The translations under genes and the position numbers were made by a program. The notes under the pieces are model-generated. The model was not told the origin of the DNA, ran no database searches, and worked only from the letters and a program-made list of their open reading frames with translations. Positions 7,530 to 12,501 of a DNA stretch of 12,501 nucleotides are shown here, one piece after another; within the stretch, counting starts at the first letter, position 1; each line of letters starts with the position of its first letter. Source of the DNA: CAZJDV01 sp964544865 (GTDB lineage Bacteria; Chloroflexota; Dehalococcoidia; Lucifugimonadales; CAJWER01); NCBI GenBank assembly GCA_964544865.1, contig CAZJDV010000078.1, forward strand, positions 1 to 12,501, written 5' to 3'.

Positions 7530-7598
7530 GAGTTCGCCACCTAACCAGCGGGCGGTTGGCGCGAAAGCGCCCAGGTGGCTCCCGGCTTGTCGAAACTC
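7530..7598. ncRNA. Possible structured RNA: three-way junction with GAAA tetraloop
   Basis: The core at 7536-7579 folds completely on paper. P1 is GCCACCT (7536-7542) with AGGTGGC (7573-7579), seven perfect pairs. P2 is AACC (7543-7546) with GGTT (7554-7557) around a seven-base loop. P3 is GGCGC (7558-7562) with GCGCC (7567-7571), capped by a GAAA tetraloop. Only C7572 is unpaired at the junction. An outer helix GAGTT (7530-7534) / AACTC (7594-7598) may extend it. The GNRA loop exists only if the plus strand is transcribed, so plus is the more likely sense. It lies upstream of the predicted dehydrogenase promoter and so would not be in that leader unless another promoter exists. I do not recognise a known RNA family; a DNA-level cruciform or chance in GC-rich sequence are alternatives. 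Confidence 0.35.
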
Positions 7599-7644
7599 TC
7601 ATCCGCACTCACTTCGCGTTTGCCGGGTCTATCGCCCATCGGCA

Positions 7645-7673
7645 TTGACAGTCCGTCGCGCCGGCTATAGGCT
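7645..7673 (+). promoter_or_regulatory. Sigma-70 promoter of the dehydrogenase gene
   Basis: A perfect TTGACA (7645-7650) is followed by a 17-base spacer and TAGGCT (7668-7673), which keeps the T, A and final T of the -10 consensus. Transcription would begin near 7680, giving a leader of about 100 bases. Confidence 0.6.
7646..7657. repeat. Operator-like 12-mer, copy 2
   Basis: TGACAGTCCGTC is identical to the first 12 bases of the near-palindrome at 7415-7427, and again overlaps a -35 box, this time on the opposite strand. The two copies are in the same orientation, 231 bases apart. Confidence 0.4.
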
Positions 7674-7722
7674 GGGGCATGTGTCTGTACTCGCGGTCCG
7701 CCTCACCGCTTGGGCCCTGGCC

Positions 7723-7738
7723 CCGCTGAGGTTAGCGG
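7723..7738 (+). other. Leader hairpin before the dehydrogenase gene
   Basis: CCGCT / AGCGG form a 5-bp stem with a six-base loop in the predicted untranslated leader, about 40 bases before the start codon. No T-run follows. Its role is unknown and it may be incidental. Confidence 0.25.
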
Positions 7739-7778
7739 CCACGCCGTCAAGCACGCAGCAACCACCCGAGGAGCAGCA

Positions 7779-8819
7779 ATGAAAGCCGTATACATCAAGG
7801 AGCACGGCGGCCCAGAGGTCCTGACCTACGGGGACCTGCCCGAGCCCGTGGTGGGCGCCAACGACGTCAAGATCAGGGTCCGGGCCTGCGCCGTCAACCG
7901 GGTGGACGTCTACACGCGAATGGGCGTACGCGGTACCAGGCTCAGCCTGGCGGAGCCCCACGTCCTCGGCGGCGACGTCGCCGGCGACGTGGCCAGGATC
8001 GGCTCGGAGGTAACGCGGGTGAGGGTTGGCGACAGGGTCGTGGTAAACCCGAAACTGAGCTGCTCCCAGTGCCAGTACTGCGTGGCGGGCGAGGAGGAGC
8101 TGTGCACCGCGCCGGGGATGCTCGGCTCCACTGCGGCCGGCAGCTACGCCGAGTACGTAAAGGCACCCGCGGTCAATACGGTCAGGCTGCCCGACACCGT
8201 CTCCTACGTGGAGGCCGCATCGCTTCCCACCGTATTCGTGCCGAGCTGGAACATTCTGATACGGCGCGCCGCTCTCCGGCCCTGGGAGACCGTGCTCATT
8301 CTGTCCGCGTCCAGCGGCGTAGGCACCGCCGCCATCCAGGTCGCCAAGAACGTCGTGGGCGCGAGGGTGATCGCCACTACCAGCACCGACGAGAAGGCGC
8401 GACTGGCCAGGGAGCTAGGCGCGGACGAGGTCATCAACTACACCCGGGAAGACGTCGAGCGACGGGTGAAGGAGCTCACGGACAACCGGGGCGCGAACGT
8501 CGTGCTGGACCACGTCGGCGCCGATTTCTGGCCCGCGGCCTCCCGCGCCTTGGCCCCCGGCGGCCGGTATGGGATCTGCGGCGTCACCACAGGATACAAG
8601 GTGGACCTGCAGATGGGGCTGCTGTTTCTGCGCAACCAGACGGTATTCGGAGTGTTCATGGGCCGCAAGGAAGACCTGCGCCAGATCGTCGAGCTGGTGG
8701 CACGGGGGACCATCCGAGGCATCATCCACGAGACTTATCCGCTGGCGGACGCCGCACGGGCTCACGAGGTCATGGAGTCCCGCGGCTTCTTCGGCAAACT
8801 TGTGCTCACGGTCCCGTAG
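7779..8819 (+). CDS. Medium-chain dehydrogenase/reductase, quinone-oxidoreductase type with structural zinc site
   Basis: This 346-residue protein is a medium-chain dehydrogenase/reductase that should reduce or oxidise a small substrate with NAD(P)H. The N-terminal GroES-like domain holds a structural-zinc loop with four cysteines at 95, 98, 101 and 109 (CSQCQYC...C). The catalytic-zinc positions are not conserved: the usual Cys is Asn40 (ACAVNRVD) and the GHE motif is GGD at 64-66, as in zinc-free quinone oxidoreductases. The Rossmann domain has the nucleotide-binding loop SASSGVGTAA near 176-185. The start ATG 7779 follows GAGGAG with a five-base gap and fits the family opening MKAVYI; the frame stays open 23 codons upstream but without support. 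It is a single-gene unit with its own promoter. The substrate is unknown. The stop is TAG. Confidence 0.92.
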   Translation: MKAVYIKEHGGPEVLTYGDLPEPVVGANDVKIRVRACAVNRVDVYTRMGVRGTRLSLAEPHVLGGDVAGDVARIGSEVTRVRVGDRVVVNPKLSCSQCQYCVAGEEELCTAPGMLGSTAAGSYAEYVKAPAVNTVRLPDTVSYVEAASLPTVFVPSWNILIRRAALRPWETVLILSASSGVGTAAIQVAKNVVGARVIATTSTDEKARLARELGADEVINYTREDVERRVKELTDNRGANVVLDHVGADFWPAASRALAPGGRYGICGVTTGYKVDLQMGLLFLRNQTVFGVFMGRKEDLRQIVELVARGTIRGIIHETYPLADAARAHEVMESRGFFGKLVLTVP

Positions 8820-8836
8820 CCGGTCCGGAGACCGGC
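8819..8836. terminator. Hairpin between convergent dehydrogenase and transporter genes
   Basis: GCCGGTC / GACCGGC form a perfect 7-bp stem with a CGGA tetraloop, starting at the last base of the dehydrogenase stop codon and ending 5 bases before the transporter stop. The placement in a 22-base convergent gap fits a terminator serving both strands. No T-run follows on either side, so it is not a textbook intrinsic terminator. Confidence 0.5.
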
Positions 8837-8841
8837 CGCTA

Positions 8842-10509
8842 TCACGTCCGAAGCGGCAGCTCCTTGAGAAACATCGTGACCGCAAACGCCCCCGCCGCCG
8901 CGACCAGGCTGACCAGGAAGATGTCACCGATGGCCAGGGCCAGGCTCGAGCGCAGGGCGAGCAATAGCTGCTCCGCGAGCTCCACTCCCTGCGGCCCCGC
9001 CTGGCCCAGCGTCGCCTGGAGCGAGGTCAGCGCATCGGGATTGACCAGCGCCTGCGGGTTATTGGAGAGGCCCGCGAGCATCTCCGCGGGGAGCGCGTCC
9101 TTTACCGCCGGTGACAGCGACTCCGCGAGGCCCGAGGCGAAGCGACCGGCCATCAGAGAGCCCAGTATCGCCAGTCCCAATGCTCCGCCGATGGAGCGAT
9201 AGAACTGGGTCGCGGCCGTCGCGGCCCCCAGCAGGCTGTGGGGAACCGCGTTCTGCACGGCGATGGTGAACGTGGGGAAGGTCGTCCCGGTCCCAAATCC
9301 GATGACGACCAGATTGACCACGGCCCTCCCGAAGGTCGTTTCCTCGGTCATCCGCGATAGCAGGAGCATGCCCACCATCACGATCGCCAGCCCGACCAAG
9401 CCCTGGGTCCGATAGTGCCCGCCCAATCGGGAGAGGGCCTGGCCGGATACTATGGCACCAAACATCATTCCAAGCATCATGGGCGTCAGGAAGCTGCCGC
9501 TGCTGGTCGCGGACGCGCCGAGAACCCCCTGGAAGAACAGCGGTATGAATATGATCGCACCGAACATGCCGAACCCAGTGGCGAACGCGGCCAGGAGGGA
9601 GATACTCACGATCCGATTGCGGTAGATGGACAGAGGCATTATCGGGTATGCCGCTCGAAGCTCCACCGCGATGAGCAGAGCCGTCGAGACCACCGCCACG
9701 ACCAAGAGCCCGACGATCTGCGGCGAGGCCCAATCATACTGGACGTTTCCCCAGGAAAGGGCCAGCAGCAAAGTCGCGATGGCCAGCACGAGCAAGAACA
9801 TCCCGGCGACGTCCAGTTTTTGTTTCGTACTTGACGGTCTCTGCGATGGGAAGAAGAATACGAACAGCACGACCACGGGGATGCCGATCGGCAGGTTGAT
9901 GAAGAAGATCCAGTGCCACGATAGGGTGTCGGTGATGAAGCCGCCCAGCGTCGGCCCCACGACGGACGCGAGGCCGAACACCGCGGCGACGAAGCCTTGG
10001 TACTTGCCCCGGTCGGCCGGCGGGAACAGGTCTCCTATGGTCACGAACGCCAGGGCCATCATCGTTCCGCCGCCGATGCCCTGGAGGGCTCGGAATGCGA
10101 TGAGCTGGTTCATGCTCTGGCTCGCGCCCGCCAGGACGGAACCCACAAGGAATACGATGATTCCCACTATGTAGAAGTTCTTGCGGCCGTAGAGGTCGGT
10201 CAGCCTGCCCACGATGGGCACGGCGGACGTCGAAGCCACGATGTATCCGGACGTGATCCAGGTGAAGCGGTCGAATCCTCCCAGGTCGGCGACGATGCGG
10301 GGGATGGCAGTGCCCACCACGGTCTGGTCCAGGGCGGCGACGAACAGGGCGAGCATCAGCCCGCCCAGGGTCAGCACGACCTGGCGCTGCGGCAGGGGCT
10401 GCCACTCGTCGGTTACGCCGACCGCCTCACCCCCGTGGGGAGGCGAGGCGGCCGCTTCCATCGCTTCGTCATTGGGCATTCTCAGTCCGGGTTTATCGTT
10501 CGCCACCAC
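8842..10509 (-). CDS. DHA2-family (EmrB/QacA-type) MFS efflux transporter
   Basis: This 555-residue, highly hydrophobic protein fits the 14-transmembrane DHA2 drug:H+ antiporter family of the inner membrane. Family motifs are present: ALDQTVVGTAIPRI in the first helix (motif D1, about residues 63-76), GRLTDLYGRK after the second helix (motif A), and GLASVVGPTLGGF in the fifth (motif C). A 45-residue cytoplasmic lead precedes the first helix. The start is not certain. GTG codons at 10509 and 10506 sit almost on top of a GGGAG, too close for a good ribosome binding site, while ATG codons at 10479 and 10461 have no clear site; all would give an intact transporter. A good promoter lies just upstream, so the gene is probably transcribed alone, although the peroxiredoxin gene ends 78 bases before it on the same strand. 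The exported compound cannot be told. The stop is TGA. Confidence 0.93.
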   Translation of the reverse strand: MVANDKPGLRMPNDEAMEAAASPPHGGEAVGVTDEWQPLPQRQVVLTLGGLMLALFVAALDQTVVGTAIPRIVADLGGFDRFTWITSGYIVASTSAVPIVGRLTDLYGRKNFYIVGIIVFLVGSVLAGASQSMNQLIAFRALQGIGGGTMMALAFVTIGDLFPPADRGKYQGFVAAVFGLASVVGPTLGGFITDTLSWHWIFFINLPIGIPVVVLFVFFFPSQRPSSTKQKLDVAGMFLLVLAIATLLLALSWGNVQYDWASPQIVGLLVVAVVSTALLIAVELRAAYPIMPLSIYRNRIVSISLLAAFATGFGMFGAIIFIPLFFQGVLGASATSSGSFLTPMMLGMMFGAIVSGQALSRLGGHYRTQGLVGLAIVMVGMLLLSRMTEETTFGRAVVNLVVIGFGTGTTFPTFTIAVQNAVPHSLLGAATAATQFYRSIGGALGLAILGSLMAGRFASGLAESLSPAVKDALPAEMLAGLSNNPQALVNPDALTSLQATLGQAGPQGVELAEQLLLALRSSLALAIGDIFLVSLVAAAGAFAVTMFLKELPLRT

Positions 10510-10550
10510 TCCCGCATCGTCGGACGGCGGAAGCGCTACGCACTCTCTCG

Positions 10551-10579
10551 ATGGTACGTCCCCGAACCCGCAACGTCAA
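10551..10579 (-). promoter_or_regulatory. Sigma-70 promoter of the efflux transporter gene
   Basis: Reading leftward, TTGACG (10579-10574), a 17-base spacer and TACCAT (10556-10551), 5 of 6 and 4 of 6 to consensus. The expected start is near 10544, about 35 bases before the first candidate start codon. Confidence 0.6.
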
Positions 10580-10587
10580 CGGCGCGA

Positions 10588-11055
10588 TCACTCACCGCCC
10601 TTGATCGCCGCCAGGACCTCCTCGGCGTGGCCCGCCGGGGTGACCAACGGCCAGGTCTTCTGGATGCCGCCGGTCTCGTCGATCAGGAAGGTCTTGCGGA
10701 TCATGCCGATCACAGTCTTGCCGTTGACCTCTTTTTCGCCCCACGCCCCGTAGGCATTGGCCACGGTCTTGTCCTCGTCCGCAAGCAGAGGAAAGTTCAG
10801 CTCGAACTTTCGGATGAACCTGTCATGGGATTCCAGTCCGTCGGCACTGACCCCCAGCACGACGGCTCCAGCATCCGCGATGTCCGTGTTAATGTCTCGA
10901 AAACCGCAGGCCTCCGTCGTACATCCGGGCGTGTCGTCCTTTGGGTAGAAGTACAGAACGACCTTCTTGCCCAGCAGACCAGCCAGCGATATCTCCTGCC
11001 CGGTCGACGACGCAAGCGAGAACCCGGGCGCCCTGTCTCCAATCTCAAGTGCCAT
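10588..11055 (-). CDS. bcp: Thiol peroxidase, BCP/PrxQ-type peroxiredoxin
   Basis: This 155-residue peroxiredoxin reduces hydrogen peroxide and organic hydroperoxides using thioredoxin as electron donor in the cytoplasm. The peroxidatic cysteine is Cys45 in DDTPGCTTEAC, and Cys50 five residues later is the resolving cysteine, the same spacing and numbering as in E. coli BCP. The conserved FPLLAD segment and RKTFLID strand are present, and the length is the family norm. I chose ATG 11055 because GGGGGA lies seven bases before it and the protein opens MALEIGDRAPGF as family members do. The frame is open further upstream but that part is not conserved. A weak promoter candidate lies at 11092-11120. 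The upstream neighbours are two serine proteases on the same strand, a mild stress-response context. The stop is TGA. Confidence 0.95.
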   Translation of the reverse strand: MALEIGDRAPGFSLASSTGQEISLAGLLGKKVVLYFYPKDDTPGCTTEACGFRDINTDIADAGAVVLGVSADGLESHDRFIRKFELNFPLLADEDKTVANAYGAWGEKEVNGKTVIGMIRKTFLIDETGGIQKTWPLVTPAGHAEEVLAAIKGGE

Positions 11056-11091
11056 CTCTCGATCCCCCATTAAGAGTTGTGTCGCCGTAAT

Positions 11092-11120
11092 GTTATACGA
11101 GAGAGGCGGGTTTTTGTAGG
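11092..11120 (-). promoter_or_regulatory. Candidate promoter of the peroxiredoxin gene
   Basis: Reading leftward, CCTACA (11120-11115) and TATAAC (11097-11092) are 17 bases apart. The -10 is good (5 of 6); the -35 is poor (3 of 6). Readthrough from the protease genes is an alternative source of transcript. Confidence 0.35.
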
Positions 11121-11167
11121 GTTTCCTGCTCCTCCGCCCCCTGGCCTTGGCCGGCATTCAACGCCCG

Positions 11168-11740
11168 CTACAGGAATCCCTTCGCGACGTGCACGGGCAC
11201 GGCCATGGCGACGGCCGGGCCCGTTATCATCGTGTTGATGCCGATCAACCGTCCTCGCGAGTCCACCATCGGGCCGCCCGAGTGGCCGGGTCACAGGCGC
11301 AGGCTGGCTATGACCCACTCCCGCCCCGGCATCGGAGAGTCGGGCGCGCCGGGACCCACGCCGATGACGATGCCCGCCGCCGCCGCGCCCTCGACACCCC
11401 AGGGGTGGCCGAGGGATATCACAAGCTCCCCCGGCCGCAGCCGTCGGGAGTCGCCCAGCTCGATGGCCGGCAGCCCCACGGCGTCCACCTTCAGCGCCGC
11501 CAGATCGAGGGAGGGCTCGTGGGCCATCAAGCGCCCGGGCAGCTCCCTGCCGTCGGGCAAGACGACGCGGATGGACCGGCTTCCAACCACGTGGGCATTG
11601 GTCACGATCAGACCGTCCGGGTGCCAGATGCTGCCTGCGCCCGCCCCACGCTCGCCGTTGCGTATCTGAACGAGGCTACCGCGCACGCCTTCCGCGATGT
11701 CCGCCATGCCGGCGCCGATGCCCTCCAAAGTCATTTTCAC
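11168..11740 (-). pseudogene. S1C trypsin-like serine protease interrupted by an in-frame TGA
   Basis: Read through one stop, this is a 190-codon trypsin-like protease of the HtrA (S1C) type without a PDZ domain. His50 lies in TNAHVV and Asp79 in SLDLAALKV. Codon 150 is TGA (11293-11291). In the same frame, the next codons give PGHSGGPMVD with the catalytic Ser154, then 37 further residues of normal protease fold ending in TAG at 11170-11168. The stop therefore removes the nucleophile and the last strands, and the 149-residue product should be inactive. No frameshift or second stop is present, so the change is recent, a sequence error, or tolerated by readthrough. The GTG start at 11740 follows GGGAG by six bases; ATG 11734 is an alternative. 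It overlaps the end of the upstream protease by 65 bases in another frame, implying coupled translation. Confidence 0.75.
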
Positions 11741-12501
11741 TCTGTTCTCCCTTCGGGCGTTCGCCCACGGTCACGGACATCTCCTGAATGCTGCCCCCCC
11801 GGACGATCTTGACCGTCACCGCCTCGCCCACAGGGTGGCCTCCGAGGGCGGCCAGCAGATCGTCCAGATGTCGCATCGGCTCGCCGGCGAGCGCGACGAT
11901 GGTGTCCCCGAGCACCAGGCCGGCTCCGTGGGCGGGGCTGTCCGGCTCGACCGACACCAGTAGCAGACCCGTCTCCTGGCCTTGCTGTTTCGACAGTTCC
12001 TCGGGCAGCCGCGCCACCTGGGCGCCCACGCCCAGATAGCCGCGCCGCACCCTCCCGTGCTTCAAGAGCGTGTCCACGGTGCGGCGTATCGTCGGCGCCG
12101 GGACGGAGACGCTAACGCCTCGCAAGAGCGCCGAACTGTTCAGGCCCAGCACCTTTCCCGACGAGTCCACCAGCGGTCCGCCGGAGAATCCGGGATACAT
12201 CGTGAGGTCTGCCTGTAGATACCGGTCGATCTGGCCGCCGGCCTGCGTTCGCCATCCATCCCCAATGGCGCTGACGATACCCATCGTGGCCTGCACGCTG
12301 TTTCCGGGGCGGCCGAGGGCCAGCGCCAGATTGCCGACCCTCGCCGATTCGGGCTCGCTCCACTCCGCCTGGCTGAGTCCCGCCCCATCGACGCGCAGCA
12401 CGGCCAGGTCCGTCGCCGGGTCGCGGCCGACCAGCGCCGCCGAGGCCGTCTCGCCGTCCGGCAGCCCGCCGGTAATCACGACTAGGGATTGCGCCCCCAG
12501 T
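11676..12501 (-). CDS. HtrA/DegP-like serine protease with PDZ domain, 5' end outside the window
   Basis: This is the C-terminal part of an S1C-family protease, a class that degrades or refolds damaged envelope proteins. It is open through the right edge (the edge codons read LGAQSLVVITGG), so the N-terminus and the catalytic His are not visible. The Asp lies in DPATDLAVLRV and the nucleophile Ser in PGFSGGPL. A PDZ domain follows, starting RRGYLGVGAQ and including EPDSPAHGAGLVLGDTIVAL. The GTG at 12479 is an internal codon, not the true start. After VTVGERP the last 30 or so residues are rich in His, Arg and Gly, unlike the family. They arise where the frame runs into the start of the next protease gene before meeting TAG at 11676. 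The two proteases form a tandem, translationally overlapping pair. Confidence 0.88.
   Translation of the reverse strand, partial: LGAQSLVVITGGLPDGETASAALVGRDPATDLAVLRVDGAGLSQAEWSEPESARVGNLALALGRPGNSVQATMGIVSAIGDGWRTQAGGQIDRYLQADLTMYPGFSGGPLVDSSGKVLGLNSSALLRGVSVSVPAPTIRRTVDTLLKHGRVRRGYLGVGAQVARLPEELSKQQGQETGLLLVSVEPDSPAHGAGLVLGDTIVALAGEPMRHLDDLLAALGGHPVGEAVTVKIVRGGSIQEMSVTVGERPKGEQSENDFGGHRRRHGGHRGRRAR

Larger units (their letters stand above)
7344..7778. other. Divergent regulatory region with structured element
   Basis: These 435 bases separate the D-glutamate-cyclase-like operon from the dehydrogenase gene. I find no gene in them; the open frames that cross them have no family features. 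They hold a leftward promoter (7400-7428), a rightward promoter (7645-7673), two copies of a 12-mer overlapping those promoters, a base-paired element at 7530-7598 and a leader hairpin at 7723-7738. Confidence 0.7.

Noticed and set aside
7536..7579. Hammerhead ribozyme or known riboswitch at the three-way junction
   Set aside because: The conserved hammerhead core (CUGAUGA) is absent, and the conserved boxes of the cobalamin, TPP and cyclic-di-GMP riboswitches were not recognisable.
11260..11293. Selenocysteine or reassigned UGA at the protease's in-frame TGA
   Set aside because: TGA terminates two other genes in this window, no convincing SECIS-type hairpin was seen just downstream, and family members do not use a cysteine next to the PG-x-SGGP motif. 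A nonsense mutation or sequence error is simpler.
1..12501. CRISPR array, insertion sequence, phage or defence island
   Set aside because: No regularly spaced repeats, transposase, integrase or known defence gene was seen; gene content looks like ordinary chromosome.

Overview
The window is GC-rich bacterial DNA with densely packed genes, standard stop codons and ordinary sigma-70 style promoters. The general look of the proteins (MutS opening, a split D-glutamate-cyclase pair, a CehA/McBA-type hydrolase, S1C proteases) suggests a Chloroflexota lineage, perhaps a Dehalococcoidia/SAR202-like environmental genome. That placement is recall-based inference; no marker RNA is present to confirm it.

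Layout. A complete mutS (mismatch repair) runs rightward from base 6. After a 255-base convergent gap comes a leftward CehA/McbA-type PHP metallohydrolase. A 310-base divergent intergenic region separates it from a rightward sigma-B/F/G-type sigma factor with no visible anti-sigma partner. Next is a leftward two-gene operon (DUF1445 then DUF4392) that matches, in order, the two halves of the mammalian D-glutamate cyclase DGLUCY. A 435-base divergent region follows. It holds two good promoters sharing a near-palindromic 12-mer at their -35 boxes, plus a 44 to 69 base element that folds on paper into a three-way junction. Rightward from it is a medium-chain dehydrogenase of the quinone-oxidoreductase type. 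It is convergent with a leftward DHA2-family 14-TM efflux transporter, and a perfect 7-bp hairpin sits between the two stops. Further right, all leftward, are a BCP-type peroxiredoxin, an S1C trypsin-like protease gene interrupted by an in-frame TGA three codons before its catalytic-serine codon, and the 3' part of an HtrA-like protease with a PDZ domain that runs off the right edge.

Functionally this looks like ordinary chromosome: DNA repair, stress and envelope quality control (sigma factor, peroxiredoxin, HtrA proteases, efflux pump) and small-molecule catabolism (D-glutamate cyclase pair, PHP hydrolase, oxidoreductase). No mobile element, CRISPR array, tRNA or rRNA was seen. The items most worth a second look are the D-glutamate cyclase operon, the TGA interruption in the second protease, the three-way-junction element, and the shared operator-like motif in the divergent promoter region. 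No clearly new multi-gene system was found.
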